Source: GCA-2401735 sp051252095 (GTDB taxonomy: Bacteria; Pseudomonadota; Gammaproteobacteria; Burkholderiales; Methylophilaceae). From it: 64,000 nt of DNA. Under the pieces are notes generated by a model. That model had not been told where the DNA came from. It saw only the letters and a program-made list of their open reading frames with translations, and did not search any database. The DNA lies in assembly GCA_051252095.1 (NCBI GenBank), contig JBPOFK010000001.1:248001-312000 (forward strand), given 5' to 3'. The position numbers and the translations under genes are program-made. Of this stretch, positions 1 through 8,691 are shown piece by piece. Within the stretch, counting starts at the first letter, position 1, and the number at the start of each line of letters is the position of its first letter.

Positions 1-209
1 CAGTAGGGTTTAAATTATCCGATGATGTAAAGCATTTAGATATTGAGTGTCTAGAAGGATTGGCGGTTAATGTTAATCTTACGCCAGAACTTGTTTTAGC
101 AATTTGCAGCATGCTGCAATTAGCCGCTAAAGAAGCTGGATGGGATATGAAGGTGTCGGTGCCAGCAATCGTGATGGATGAATCATCCGTATCTAAAGTA
201 TTACACTAG
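1..209 (+). CDS. C-terminal end of an unrecognised protein (5' partial)
   Basis: An open frame enters from the left edge (first full codon at base 3) and stops with TAG at 207-209, giving the last 68 residues of a protein. The visible part is soluble-looking and mildly acidic, with one alpha-helical stretch (PELVLAICSMLQLAAKEAGW) and a C-terminal end in KVLH. No family is recognised. It points the same way as the aldo-keto reductase that starts 42 bases later, so the two could share a transcript. The frame is open over the whole visible part and codon use resembles the neighbours; function cannot be assigned from this fragment. Confidence 0.6.
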   Translation, partial: VGFKLSDDVKHLDIECLEGLAVNVNLTPELVLAICSMLQLAAKEAGWDMKVSVPAIVMDESSVSKVLH

Positions 210-223
210 AGAGTACTGTACTA

Positions 224-251
224 AAGGATTTGTATTGAAGGATTTGTATTG
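224..251 (+). repeat. Perfect 14-bp tandem duplication carrying the ribosome binding site
   Basis: The 14-mer AAGGATTTGTATTG occurs twice head to tail (224-237 and 238-251), and the second copy abuts the ATG at 252. Each copy holds an AAGGA Shine-Dalgarno element and ends in TTG. The second AAGGA has a spacing of 9 bases to ATG 252. This looks like a recent slippage duplication of the translation initiation region. Confidence 0.8.
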
Positions 252-1310
252 ATGGAATATACCAAGTTAGGTAATAGCAATATATCTGTTTCGAAAGTGT
301 GCTTAGGCACGATGACATTCGGCGATCAAAACACAGAAGCAGAAGCGCATGAACAACTAGATTACGCGTTGGCACAGGGTATCAACTTTATTGATACTGC
401 TGAAATGTACCCAGTGCCGCCCAAAGCGGAAACCTTTACACGAACAGAAACCATGATTGGTCCTTGGTTAAAAAAACAAGCCCGAGACAAGATTGTTTTG
501 GGCAGCAAGGTAGCAGGGCGCAATCGATACATGCCGTGGATTCGCAATGGCGATGACTCACTCACCCCAGCCAATATCCGCAATGCAATTGAAGACTCAC
601 TCAAGCGCTTGCAAACAGATTATTTGGATATATACCAAATTCATTGGCCAGAGCGTAATGTGCCGTTATTTGGGCAATATCAGTTTGATCCTGCACTAGA
701 GTTTGATGATGCGGGGAATGAGAAAGCGTGGGTGAGTATTCAAACCCAATTAGAAACACTGGCAGCATTAATCAAAGAAGGTAAAGTGCGTGCGGTAGGT
801 ATTTCTAACGAAACGCCTTGGGGTGTGATGGAGTTTTGTCGCATTGCGGATGCGTTTAATTTACCGCGCATTGCGACCATACAAAACTGTTATAACCTGA
901 TGAATCGTGGCATGGAGTTTGGTTTAACTGAGGTGTTGTATCGAGAAAATATTAGTTTGCTTGCTTACTCACCGCTGGCGTTTGGTCATCTCACAGCAAA
1001 GTACCTAGATAACCCACAAGCCAAAGGACGCGTGACCCAATTTTTGGGTTATGCAAAACGCTATAAAAAGCCTAATGTAATGCCTGCTGTAGTGGCGTAT
1101 GCCAAATTAGCCCGTGAAAATGGCTTGACGCCTACGCAAATGGCCTTAAGTTACGTTTATCATCGTTGGTTTGTCGCCAGCACGATTATTGGCGCAACCA
1201 CGATGGCGCAATTAAAAGAAAATGTTGGCGCGTATCAAACAGTGCTACATGATGATGTGATTGCCGATATTGAACAGATTCATCTCTCCATGATGAATCC
1301 TGCACCCTAG
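252..1310 (+). CDS. Aldo/keto reductase, Tas-like
   Basis: NAD(P)H-dependent aldo/keto reductase of the Tas subgroup, a soluble TIM-barrel enzyme reducing carbonyl compounds; the physiological substrate is unknown. The catalytic tetrad is visible as Asp48, Tyr53 (DTAEMYP), Lys86 (GSKVAG) and His131 (YQIHWPE). The 352-residue length fits E. coli Tas (about 346). The cofactor-binding C-terminal region is present around residues 310-320 (STIIGATTMAQLKENV). ATG 252 is preferred over the in-frame TTG at 249 because the AAGGA element at 238-242 is well placed for it. It lies convergent to the DedA gene with only 16 bases between stops. Family assignment is firm; the substrate is not. Confidence 0.9.
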   Translation: MEYTKLGNSNISVSKVCLGTMTFGDQNTEAEAHEQLDYALAQGINFIDTAEMYPVPPKAETFTRTETMIGPWLKKQARDKIVLGSKVAGRNRYMPWIRNGDDSLTPANIRNAIEDSLKRLQTDYLDIYQIHWPERNVPLFGQYQFDPALEFDDAGNEKAWVSIQTQLETLAALIKEGKVRAVGISNETPWGVMEFCRIADAFNLPRIATIQNCYNLMNRGMEFGLTEVLYRENISLLAYSPLAFGHLTAKYLDNPQAKGRVTQFLGYAKRYKKPNVMPAVVAYAKLARENGLTPTQMALSYVYHRWFVASTIIGATTMAQLKENVGAYQTVLHDDVIADIEQIHLSMMNPAP

Positions 1311-1326
1311 CCATCAGATGCTTATA

Positions 1327-1980
1327 TCAAGAACGCTTACCTCTGTTTTTGATTAAGCCAAATAGTACAAAACCAATGCCAATGGCTAACCCTGATAAAA
1401 CGATGCTTGCCATATGCATTTTAATGAAGGCGATACTACTGAAGTAGTAGCCGAGTAGCATGAGGATGACGACCCATTGAACGGCACCAATTGTCGAGTA
1501 GATCAAGTATTGGTGGTGGTTCATTTTTGTGATGCCTGCCAACAAAGGCGCAAAAGTGCGCACCATGGCGATAAACGGAGAAATCATTAAAGTAAGCTGA
1601 CCATATTTGGCATAAAACTTCCTTGTTTTATCTAATGCCTTGTCATTAAGCCAAGCATGATTGATCTGTAGGCTTTTGTTATGCGCAATCGTATTGCCAA
1701 ACAGGTTGCCAATACGATAACTCACTATATTGCCAATAATAGCACCGCCTAACAATGCGGCAGCTGTTGATGGTATGGTTAATGAGCCGATACTGCAAAA
1801 CGAGCCAGCGACAAAAATGAGCGGGTTGCCAGGTAAGAAGAAAAGCGGAAAGATGCCAATCTCTAAAAATACAATAGAAAATAATAATAGATAAATCAGG
1901 TTGCCATGCATGCCAATAAATACAGCGATTTGCGTATCTAGGTGCATGAGTAAGTTTAATATTTCCATCGCGTCCACCAT
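1327..1980 (-). CDS. DedA/VTT-family membrane protein
   Basis: Integral inner-membrane protein of the DedA (SNARE-associated/VTT) family, thought to move lipids or lipid-linked precursors across the membrane and to affect envelope homeostasis. The hallmark segment with FLPGNPLIFVAG lies near residues 46-60, and a Gly/Arg motif with SPFIAMVRTFAPLLAG near residues 130-150 matches the second conserved DedA loop. Several hydrophobic segments follow and the C-terminus is basic. Length (217) is typical. Two starts are possible, at 1980 or at 1968; the latter has GGTGGA a few bases upstream. It is transcribed divergently from bioA across a 102-base AT-rich gap. Family assignment is firm; the exact cargo is unknown. 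Confidence 0.88.
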   Translation of the reverse strand: MVDAMEILNLLMHLDTQIAVFIGMHGNLIYLLLFSIVFLEIGIFPLFFLPGNPLIFVAGSFCSIGSLTIPSTAAALLGGAIIGNIVSYRIGNLFGNTIAHNKSLQINHAWLNDKALDKTRKFYAKYGQLTLMISPFIAMVRTFAPLLAGITKMNHHQYLIYSTIGAVQWVVILMLLGYYFSSIAFIKMHMASIVLSGLAIGIGFVLFGLIKNRGKRS

Positions 1981-2082
1981 TTGGCCTGATATTTTGTTGT
2001 AGTATAACAGTGGTTAAACAGTTAAAAGAAAAATTGAAAATAGTTGTAAAAACTATTTTTATTAATACGTAAAATTAAACGC

Positions 2083-3387
2083 ATGAGCAACCAAGATTTA
2101 TTATATAGAAGTTTACAAGCGGTTTGGCACCCTTGTACGCAAATGAAGCAACACGAAAAAGTGCCATTAATTCCTATGCTGAGAGGTGAAGGAGTCTGGT
2201 TGTATGACGCGGACAATAAGCGTTATCTGGATGCAGTGAGTTCTTGGTGGGTGAATCTGTTTGGACATAACCACCCAGCGATTAAAGAGGCGATTAAACA
2301 ACAACTAGATGCGCTAGAGCATGTGATGCTGGCTGGGTTTACCCATGCACCAGTGGTTGAATTATCTGAGAAGCTATCTCAATTAACAGGTTTAGGGCAT
2401 GCGTTTTATGCCAGCGATGGTGCCAGTGCTACAGAAATTGCTTTAAAAATGAGCTTTCATTATTGGCGCAATGCAGATCATCCAAAAAAATGTAAGTTTA
2501 TTAGCCTGCAAAATAGCTATCACGGTGAAACACTTGGCGCTTTAGGTGTAACGGATGTTGCCATTTTCAAAGACACTTATGCACCGCTTCTCATGCAGTC
2601 TGTGCAAATGCCTAGTCCTGACTTTAGATTGGCAGCGGCAGGGGAATCAGCCGAGGATTTTGCATTGCGATGCGCGCAATCTTTAGAGGAGTACATTGCT
2701 GCAAACCATGAGGAATTGGCTGCGTTCATTCTAGAGCCATTAATACAATGTGCTGCTGGCATGGGGATGTATCATGAAATATACCTCCAACGGGCGCGTG
2801 AAATATGTGATGAATATAGTGTGCATTTAATTGCTGATGAAATTGCTGTTGGATTCGGGCGTTCTGGGACGATGTTTGCGTGTGAGCATGCCAACATCAG
2901 ACCTGACTTTATTTGTTTGTCAAAAGGGATTACGGGTGGATATCTACCATTATCCACTGTGCTAACAACCGATGCAGTATATGCAGCATTTTATGATGAT
3001 GCGACTGTAAAAGGCTTTTTACATAGTCATAGTTATACGGGAAATCCGCTGGCTTGCGCCGCTGCACTGGCAACGCTCAACATATTTGAAAGCGATGATG
3101 TTCTAATCTTAAATAAACAAAAATCTGCCTATATAAGAGATAAAATGCAAGCGCTTACTAACCTGCCAATCCTTCATATAAGGCAAAAAGGAATGATTGC
3201 CGCATTTGATGTGGATGTGGAAGACCATACCTTTCCAACTACGTTTTATCAGCACGCTTTAAAGCATGGCTTACTACTAAGGCCTATCGGCAATACTATT
3301 TACTTTATGCCGCCATATGTGATTAAAGAAGCTGAAATTGATTTTATGATTCAAACGACCAAGTTATCGATACAGCAATCCATATGA
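2083..3387 (+). CDS. bioA: Adenosylmethionine-8-amino-7-oxononanoate aminotransferase BioA
   Basis: PLP enzyme of biotin synthesis that converts KAPA to DAPA using S-adenosylmethionine as amino donor. Fold-type I class III aminotransferase features are present: the N-terminal WHPCTQ motif (15-20) and SSWWVNLFGHNHP (53-65) typical of BioA, the PLP-phosphate loop SDGASATE (111-118), Asp252 in the LIADEIAVGFGRSG segment and the Schiff-base Lys281 in LSKGITGGYLPL. The 434-residue length is standard. The stop overlaps the dacB start by 4 bases (ATGA), so the two are translationally coupled, although their functions are unrelated. No other bio gene is in the window. The leader contains an AT-rich 8-bp inverted repeat (2037-2044/2052-2059). 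Confidence 0.96.
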   Translation: MSNQDLLYRSLQAVWHPCTQMKQHEKVPLIPMLRGEGVWLYDADNKRYLDAVSSWWVNLFGHNHPAIKEAIKQQLDALEHVMLAGFTHAPVVELSEKLSQLTGLGHAFYASDGASATEIALKMSFHYWRNADHPKKCKFISLQNSYHGETLGALGVTDVAIFKDTYAPLLMQSVQMPSPDFRLAAAGESAEDFALRCAQSLEEYIAANHEELAAFILEPLIQCAAGMGMYHEIYLQRAREICDEYSVHLIADEIAVGFGRSGTMFACEHANIRPDFICLSKGITGGYLPLSTVLTTDAVYAAFYDDATVKGFLHSHSYTGNPLACAAALATLNIFESDDVLILNKQKSAYIRDKMQALTNLPILHIRQKGMIAAFDVDVEDHTFPTTFYQHALKHGLLLRPIGNTIYFMPPYVIKEAEIDFMIQTTKLSIQQSI

Positions 3388-4790
3388 AAAAACTATTGAT
3401 TATTTTTATGCTGTTAAGTGCCGCTGGTTTGGGGCATGCCGGCGTGCCTGAGCCAGTGGCTGATGCGCTTAAAAAAGCGGGTATACCTGAGTCTGGCGTA
3501 GCAATGTTTGTGCAGGCAGTGGATGCCAATCAGCCTGAGCTAAGCGTTAATGGAGAGAAGCAAATGAACCCTGCTTCAGTGATGAAGTTGGTAACAACCT
3601 ATGCAGGACTAGAGTTATTAAAACCCAATTTCAGATGGAAAACAGAGGTTTATCGCAGTGCCATTATGGAGGAGGGCGTCTTACGCGGAAACCTGATTAT
3701 TAAAGGATATGGGGACCCTAGTTTTAAAGAGGCAGAGTTTAGGCGTTTGCTGCTCAGCTTACGTCAAATGGGGTTAAAAGAAATTCAAGGTGATTTAATT
3801 ATTGATAAGAGTTATTTTGCGACTAATGTTGAAAGTCACAAGGTTTTTGATAATGAAAAATGGCGCTCCTACAACGCTTTGCCGAGTGCTTTTTTGGTCA
3901 ATGGCAGAAACACCAGCTTTAAATTCAACGTGCATGAAGATAAAGTCAATATTGCGCAAGAGGTCGAGTTGCCTGAAGTTGAAATTGTTAACAATATGCA
4001 GGTTAGTAAAAGTGGCTGTGGTAGCTGGCGCAGAGGCTTAAATTATGATGTGAGCGCTTCCAGTGAAAAGGCGATTGTGACCTTTACAGGGCATTTTTCA
4101 CCGCGTTGTGGAGAAAAGTATTTAGAGCTAAGTTTGTTTGATGATGAACACTATGCTTTTTTTATGTTTAGAAAACTCTGGCATGAATTAGGAGGAGTAT
4201 TTAATGGAGCGTTACGAAGCCAGACAGAAATGCCATTACAGGTGGTCAAGCTCGCAGAACAAGGCTCTAAACCATTAGCAGATATCGTACGTGATATTAA
4301 TAAGTGGAGTAATAATGTAATGGCTAGGCAGCTACTGCTGACGATAGCAGCCGAGCATCATGATATGCCTGCAAGTGAGATTAGAGGCATGTTGGCAGTA
4401 AAATCTTGGTTAACAGATAAAGGCAGAAAGACAGATGGAATCGTCATCGAAAATGGGTCGGGGTTATCGCGGATTGAACGTGTTACGGCTAATGATTTGG
4501 GGCAGTTACTCATTGATGCCTACAGAGGCCCTACCATGCCAGAGCTAATGTCATCATTACCAATATTATCATTAGATGGTACGCTGATTAGACGATTAAG
4601 GGGTACGCCTGTTAGTGCGAAAGCGCATATGAAAACGGGTTCAATCAATGGGGTGAGTGCTATTGCTGGATATGTGTTAGATGTAAACAACAGACGCAAT
4701 GTAGTGGTCATGATAGTGAATCACGCGAAAGCTTCTGCTAGTAAAAATGCACAAGATGCATTGATTAACTGGGTGTATGAGCATCCATGA
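3384..4790 (+). CDS. dacB: D-alanyl-D-alanine carboxypeptidase/endopeptidase DacB (PBP4 type)
   Basis: Periplasmic penicillin-binding protein of peptidase family S13, trimming and opening peptidoglycan cross-links. A signal peptide covers residues 1-19 (basic MKK, hydrophobic core, GHA cleavage site). The three active-site motifs are intact: SVMK at 65-68, SNN at 309-311 and KTG at 417-419. At 468 residues it has the usual size, including the large insert between the first two motifs that is typical of PBP4. It starts inside the bioA stop codon. The C-terminal end is ordinary. The assignment is firm from motifs and spacing. Confidence 0.95.
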   Translation: MKKLLIIFMLLSAAGLGHAGVPEPVADALKKAGIPESGVAMFVQAVDANQPELSVNGEKQMNPASVMKLVTTYAGLELLKPNFRWKTEVYRSAIMEEGVLRGNLIIKGYGDPSFKEAEFRRLLLSLRQMGLKEIQGDLIIDKSYFATNVESHKVFDNEKWRSYNALPSAFLVNGRNTSFKFNVHEDKVNIAQEVELPEVEIVNNMQVSKSGCGSWRRGLNYDVSASSEKAIVTFTGHFSPRCGEKYLELSLFDDEHYAFFMFRKLWHELGGVFNGALRSQTEMPLQVVKLAEQGSKPLADIVRDINKWSNNVMARQLLLTIAAEHHDMPASEIRGMLAVKSWLTDKGRKTDGIVIENGSGLSRIERVTANDLGQLLIDAYRGPTMPELMSSLPILSLDGTLIRRLRGTPVSAKAHMKTGSINGVSAIAGYVLDVNNRRNVVVMIVNHAKASASKNAQDALINWVYEHP

Positions 4791-4869
4791 GTAGCTAAGC
4801 GGTTTAGAACTTAATCCAATATGCAGTATCATACTGACTTGAATTTTTATCAATTAAATGAAGGCCACG

Positions 4870-5334
4870 ATGAACAAATCAAAATTTCTAATCACAGCGT
4901 TGTGTTTATTATCACTAAATGCATGTCAGGCTGAATCTAGCAATGTTGCTGACAACAATAAGGAAACAACAGAAATGACACAAACAATTACAGAGCTTGT
5001 TAAAAACGACACCGTTGTCGGTGATGGTCGTGAAGCAGAAATCGGTTTCACGGTAAGCGTACATTACACGGGTTGGTTGTACGACGAAAATGCACCTGAT
5101 AAAAAAGGTGAGAAGTTTGATAGTTCGGTGGATAGAGGTCAACCGTTCGAGTTTCCGCTAGGTGCTGGTCAGGTAATTCAAGGCTGGGATCAAGGATTTG
5201 CTGGGATGAAAATTGGCGGCAAACGTACACTAATTATCCCGCCAGAAATGGGTTATGGAGCGCGTGGTGCTGGCGGTGTGATTCCGCCTAATGCAACCTT
5301 GATCTTTGACGTAGAGCTATTAGACGTCAAATGA
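4870..5334 (+). CDS. FKBP-type peptidyl-prolyl isomerase, lipoprotein form
   Basis: Peptidyl-prolyl cis-trans isomerase with one FKBP domain (about residues 45-153: VHYTGWLYDE, FDSSVDRG, IQGWDQGFAGMKIGG, PPEMGYG, GGVIPPNATLIFDVELL), all core active-site residues being present. The N-terminus is a lipoprotein signal with lipobox LNAC near residues 16-19, so the protein should be anchored in the envelope. ATG 4870 is chosen over ATG 4858 because AAGG (4861-4864) sits upstream of it. An in-frame ATG at 4975, preceded by AAGGA at 4960-4964, would make a cytosolic-type FKBP beginning MTQTIT. It is followed after 34 bases by the OsmC gene on the same strand. Confidence 0.9.
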   Translation: MNKSKFLITALCLLSLNACQAESSNVADNNKETTEMTQTITELVKNDTVVGDGREAEIGFTVSVHYTGWLYDENAPDKKGEKFDSSVDRGQPFEFPLGAGQVIQGWDQGFAGMKIGGKRTLIIPPEMGYGARGAGGVIPPNATLIFDVELLDVK

Positions 5335-5368
5335 AATAAAAATTACTGGAAAAAAGAGAGAGTCAGCT

Positions 5369-5794
5369 TTGAAAGTAAGAGTTAAATGGATTGAAGACGT
5401 TGCCTTTATGGGCGAGTCTGAAACAGGTCATGCGGTTGTGATGGATGGCGCACCAGAAAATGGTGGGCGCAATATTGGCATGCGTCCTATGGAAATGTTA
5501 CTGATTGGGATGGGTGGCTGTACCTCATTTGATGTGGTGACAATTCTAAAAAAGTCACGTCAATCAGTGGTGGATTGTGTTGCAGAAATCAGTGCAGACC
5601 GTGCCGATGAGATTCCCAAGGTGTTTACCAAAATTCATGTGCACTTTGTGGTGAGTGGGCATGATTTAAATGAAAAACAAGTAGCGCGTGCAGTATCATT
5701 GTCGGCTGAAAAATATTGTTCAGCTTCTATTATGCTCAGCAAAAGTGTAGAAATCACCCATGACTATGAAATCAAGGCTACAGGGACTGCTTAA
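5369..5794 (+). CDS. OsmC/YhfA-family protein
   Basis: OsmC-like thiol protein; the family includes peroxidases (OsmC, Ohr) and the less studied YhfA branch, which this resembles (N-terminal MKVRVKWIEDVAFMGESETGH, and GMRPMEMLLIGMGGC). The two redox cysteines are Cys51 (GGCTSFDVV) and Cys117 (KYCSAS), so peroxidase or thiol chemistry is possible. Length 141 is normal. The start is a TTG codon at 5369 preceded by AAAAAGAGAGAG; no in-frame ATG lies before the conserved start of the domain. Its stop is two bases before the VOC-family gene, which suggests one FKBP-OsmC-VOC transcript. Confidence 0.9.
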   Translation: MKVRVKWIEDVAFMGESETGHAVVMDGAPENGGRNIGMRPMEMLLIGMGGCTSFDVVTILKKSRQSVVDCVAEISADRADEIPKVFTKIHVHFVVSGHDLNEKQVARAVSLSAEKYCSASIMLSKSVEITHDYEIKATGTA

Positions 5795-5796
5795 AC

Positions 5797-6195
5797 ATGC
5801 AAAAACCTAGTGGCATGCTAGGCATCAGACATATTGCACTTTTTGTGCAAGAGCTTGATGTCGCGGTTGATTTTTATACACGTATTATGGGCATGCGGAT
5901 TGAGTGGCAACCTGATCCGGACAATGTATACCTTACGAATGAAGGTGATGTGTTTGCCTTGCACCGTGTGGACTATACGCCTAGCGCACAACAGCGATTA
6001 GACCATATTGGCTTTGTGCTGGATCATATCGAAGCTGTAGATGAGTGGTATGAGTATTTTGTCCAAGCAGGGATTCGAATTACAGAAGCACCAAAAACCC
6101 ATCGTGATGGATCACGAGGGTTTTATTGCTTAGATGCTGTAGGGCATTTGCTGGAGTTAATCTATCACCCGCCCATTGCTAAATCACTGGCTTAG
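5797..6195 (+). CDS. VOC-superfamily protein (glyoxalase/dioxygenase fold)
   Basis: A 132-residue protein of the vicinal-oxygen-chelate superfamily. The start GIRHIALFVQELDVAVDFYTRIMGMRIEW is the classic first beta-alpha-beta unit with a metal-ligand His near residue 11. A second His lies in DHIGFVLDH around residue 70, and the C-terminal Glu ligand lies in HLLELIYHPP near residue 121. One domain only, so it should dimerise. The substrate cannot be read from the sequence (glyoxalase, ring-cleaving dioxygenase or resistance protein are all possible). It follows the OsmC gene by 2 bases and is convergent with DUF2322. Confidence 0.85.
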   Translation: MQKPSGMLGIRHIALFVQELDVAVDFYTRIMGMRIEWQPDPDNVYLTNEGDVFALHRVDYTPSAQQRLDHIGFVLDHIEAVDEWYEYFVQAGIRITEAPKTHRDGSRGFYCLDAVGHLLELIYHPPIAKSLA

Positions 6196-6200
6196 CGCCG

Positions 6201-6521
6201 CTATTCAGCTGGAATTATTTTTACCGTCAGAGCCTCTTGATCGTCGATGACATTAAAAAGACGATCGATATTAGGGTGTTTTCCAGGGTGATCTTCCGCA
6301 TCTGCTGTATGTTCTGCATATAGCGATAACCCTTCTACAGCAGCATCTACATCAATGCTCCCAAATGTTTTGTATAGATGATTGTAGACTTTTACGGAGC
6401 CAGTACTGCCGGGTTTGTTGTGAATGACGCCTGCTGGCTCACCATCTTCATAATATAACTCGATGCGTAAAACCTCATCCGCTTCATCTAAGTCAAGCAA
6501 TACATCTTTAAATTTATCCAT
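6201..6521 (-). CDS. DUF2322-family protein
   Basis: A small acidic cytoplasmic protein of 106 residues matching DUF2322: the pattern VLRIELYYEDGEPAGVIHNKPGSTGSVKVYNHL followed by HPGKHPNIDRLFNVI is typical of that family. No function is established. It starts 9 bases after the coq7 stop on the same strand, so the pair is probably co-transcribed; the neighbourhood gives a weak hint of a link to ubiquinone synthesis or to respiratory metabolism. No membrane segment, metal motif or catalytic motif is visible. Confidence 0.8.
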   Translation of the reverse strand: MDKFKDVLLDLDEADEVLRIELYYEDGEPAGVIHNKPGSTGSVKVYNHLYKTFGSIDVDAAVEGLSLYAEHTADAEDHPGKHPNIDRLFNVIDDQEALTVKIIPAE

Positions 6522-6530
6522 TAGTTACCT

Positions 6531-7154
6531 TTAAACGTAATACGCAGTTGTTGTCATTATTTTTGAGGAAATTTTCATTGCCTTTTTAACAGAAGCAGGC
6601 AGTTCAGCTGCGCCTAAATTAACCGCTTCTTGAGCATGTGAAGTTTCATCAATGTGCATTTGCTCGATAATTGCACGTGTTTTTTTATCCTCGCTAGGTA
6701 GCTGTGCTAAGTGGCTAGATAGGTGTGCGCTGACTTGTTGCTCTGTTTCCGCCAAAAACCCTAAATTCCACTTATCACCAATCGCACCAGCAACAGCCCC
6801 AATAGTAAAGCTACCAAGATACCAAATGGGGTTCAGAAAGCTTTTTCGACCGCCCAATGCCTTAATACGTGATTCACACCATGCCAGATGATCTGTTTCT
6901 TCGCTAGCAGCATGCGTCAAAGCCTTGACAACTTGAGGGTTGCGGGATGTGAATGCCTGCCCACTGTAGAGGGCTTGCGCGCATACTTCACCAACATGAT
7001 TAATACGCATCAATGCAATTATTTTCTGTTTTTGTTTGTCCGTCACAGTATCTTCTTGGATGGATGCGTCTGGATGCGCACGTGTTGCTTTTGCTTCTGT
7101 AAACACAGTGCGCAAGGCGGTATCAAACGTATTAATAAGGTGGTCAACAAACAT
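6531..7154 (-). CDS. coq7: Demethoxyubiquinone hydroxylase Coq7
   Basis: Diiron, membrane-associated monooxygenase that hydroxylates 2-polyprenyl-3-methyl-6-methoxy-1,4-benzoquinone, the penultimate step of aerobic ubiquinone synthesis. The ferritin-like ligand motifs are visible: MRINHVGEVCAQALYSGQ (first Glu), SEETDHLAWCESRI (Glu and His), a Glu in ETEQQVSAHL, and IDETSHAQEA (Glu and His). Length (207) and the N-terminus (MFVDHLINTFDTALRTVF) match betaproteobacterial Coq7. It pairs with DUF2322 downstream. The use of Coq7 rather than UbiF is common in betaproteobacteria and supports the taxonomic reading. Confidence 0.95.
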   Translation of the reverse strand: MFVDHLINTFDTALRTVFTEAKATRAHPDASIQEDTVTDKQKQKIIALMRINHVGEVCAQALYSGQAFTSRNPQVVKALTHAASEETDHLAWCESRIKALGGRKSFLNPIWYLGSFTIGAVAGAIGDKWNLGFLAETEQQVSAHLSSHLAQLPSEDKKTRAIIEQMHIDETSHAQEAVNLGAAELPASVKKAMKISSKIMTTTAYYV

Positions 7155-7210
7155 GGAATTAGTTTAATTTAAAATGTTATTAAAGCAACTGGTTTTATGT
7201 ATTTTTTTGT

Positions 7211-7246
7211 AACAAAAAACCCCACTAGGAAGCACTTAGCGGGGTT
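7211..7246 (-). terminator. Rho-independent terminator of the CtpA gene
   Basis: AACCCCACTA (7218-7227) pairs with TAGCGGGGTT (7237-7246) with one mismatch and a 9-base loop. On the minus strand the hairpin follows the CtpA stop by 17 bases and runs into a T-tract (complement of AAAAAA at 7214-7219). It separates this gene from coq7. Confidence 0.85.
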
Positions 7247-7263
7247 CATTAAAAATGTAAAAT

Positions 7264-8691
7264 CTACTGTTGTTTTGCAGCCTCTATTTTTTCCTCAGGG
7301 TCTGCTTTAACAGGCAAGCCTTTTAGAACATTCATTGCTTGTACGAATTGTATATCATCTTGAGATGCAGGTTCTATCGGGCCTTTTGGCTCTGCAAATT
7401 TTTTCTCATTCATTTTTTCAATCGCCGCATCTTTTAACGTATCTTGCTTTTCAAGCACATGGTCAGCTTTTTCTGCTTTTGTAGGATTAGATAAATGACC
7501 TTTCAAATCAGCTTCATGTACTTGATTTGAGTCATCAGAGCCATCACCTACTTTAATATCAGGCACAATGCCTTTTGCTTGGATTGAGCGACCGTTTGGT
7601 GTGAAGTAGCGTGCAGTTGTCAGTTTAATTGCGCTCCCATTGTTCATTGGCAGAATTGTTTGCACAGAACCTTTACCAAAGCTTGTTACACCCAGGATTG
7701 TGGCACGCTTATGATCTTGTAGCGCGCCAGCCACAATTTCTGATGCTGATGCCGAACCCGCATTGAGCAACACAACCATCGGTGTGTCCTTAAAGTTTTC
7801 TGGCACATTCCTAAGGTAGTCTGGTTTGCCACGTCGCGCATAATCCCTAGGGTTAGACGTCAGTTTCATCTTTGAGTCTTCTACGCGCCCTTCGGTATAC
7901 ACCACTAATTTATCTTTGGGTAAGAAGGCGGCAGAAACACCAACTGCAGCATCTAAAAGTCCACCTGGATTGTTACGTAGGTCTAGTACTAACCCTTTGA
8001 AAGGTCCATTATTTTCTTTTTGTAATGTTATTAGCGCTTTTGCTAAATCTTCACCTGTATGTTCTTGAAACTGTGTGATGCGGACATAGCCATAATCTTT
8101 TTCAATATATTTATTTTTAACGCTTTGTGACTTAATCGTGTCACGCGTGATTTTAAAGGTGAGTGGTTTGTCTACATTTTTACGGAGAACAGTCAATGTG
8201 ATATCTGTGCCCGGTTTGCCGCGCATAATTTTTACCGCATCATTTAAAGTCATGCCACGGACTTGTTCTTCATCCAGCTTCATCACTAAATCGCCAGGTT
8301 TAAGGCCAACTTTGTAAGCTGGGCTGTCTTCAATCGGTGAGACTACTTTTACTAAACCATCTTCCATTGTTACTTCGATGCCCAAACCACCAAACTCACC
8401 CTGTGTGCCAGCCTGTAAGTCTTTGTAAGCATCTTTATCCATATAAGCAGAATGCGGATCTAAACCCTGCAACATGCCGGTGAGAGCTTCATTAATGAGT
8501 TTTTTATCTTCTACAGGCTCTACATAATCACTTTTTACCTTGCCAAACACTTCAGCAAAGACACGTAAATCATCTACAGGTAGCTCAGAAACGCCAAGCT
8601 TAGCTGCCAGTGCTGAGATGTTGAGGCTAATTAGCACCCCAATTAAAATACCAGAGGTGATTAAGCCTAATTTTTTAAATGTAGTGCGCAT
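7264..8691 (-). CDS. C-terminal processing peptidase (S41, CtpA type)
   Basis: Periplasmic or membrane-anchored tail-specific protease of family S41. An N-terminal hydrophobic segment (10-30) acts as signal or anchor. A PDZ domain spans about 95-180 (FGGLGIEVTMEDGLVKVVSP, GLKPGDLVMKLD). The S41 catalytic domain has the nucleophile Ser in GSASASEI (312-319) and the general base Lys340 in TSFGKGS. A charged C-terminal tail of about 90 residues follows. At 475 residues it is the usual size of bacterial CtpA. Likely jobs are maturation or degradation of envelope proteins and peptidoglycan-hydrolase control. It ends in its own terminator and is divergent from the SelT/W/H-like gene. Confidence 0.93.
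   Translation of the reverse strand: MRTTFKKLGLITSGILIGVLISLNISALAAKLGVSELPVDDLRVFAEVFGKVKSDYVEPVEDKKLINEALTGMLQGLDPHSAYMDKDAYKDLQAGTQGEFGGLGIEVTMEDGLVKVVSPIEDSPAYKVGLKPGDLVMKLDEEQVRGMTLNDAVKIMRGKPGTDITLTVLRKNVDKPLTFKITRDTIKSQSVKNKYIEKDYGYVRITQFQEHTGEDLAKALITLQKENNGPFKGLVLDLRNNPGGLLDAAVGVSAAFLPKDKLVVYTEGRVEDSKMKLTSNPRDYARRGKPDYLRNVPENFKDTPMVVLLNAGSASASEIVAGALQDHKRATILGVTSFGKGSVQTILPMNNGSAIKLTTARYFTPNGRSIQAKGIVPDIKVGDGSDDSNQVHEADLKGHLSNPTKAEKADHVLEKQDTLKDAAIEKMNEKKFAEPKGPIEPASQDDIQFVQAMNVLKGLPVKADPEEKIEAAKQQ

Noticed and set aside
1981..2082. Possible BirA (biotin) operator upstream of bioA
   Set aside because: GTGGTTAAACAG near 2010 resembles one half-site loosely, but the second half at the required spacing is a poor match.
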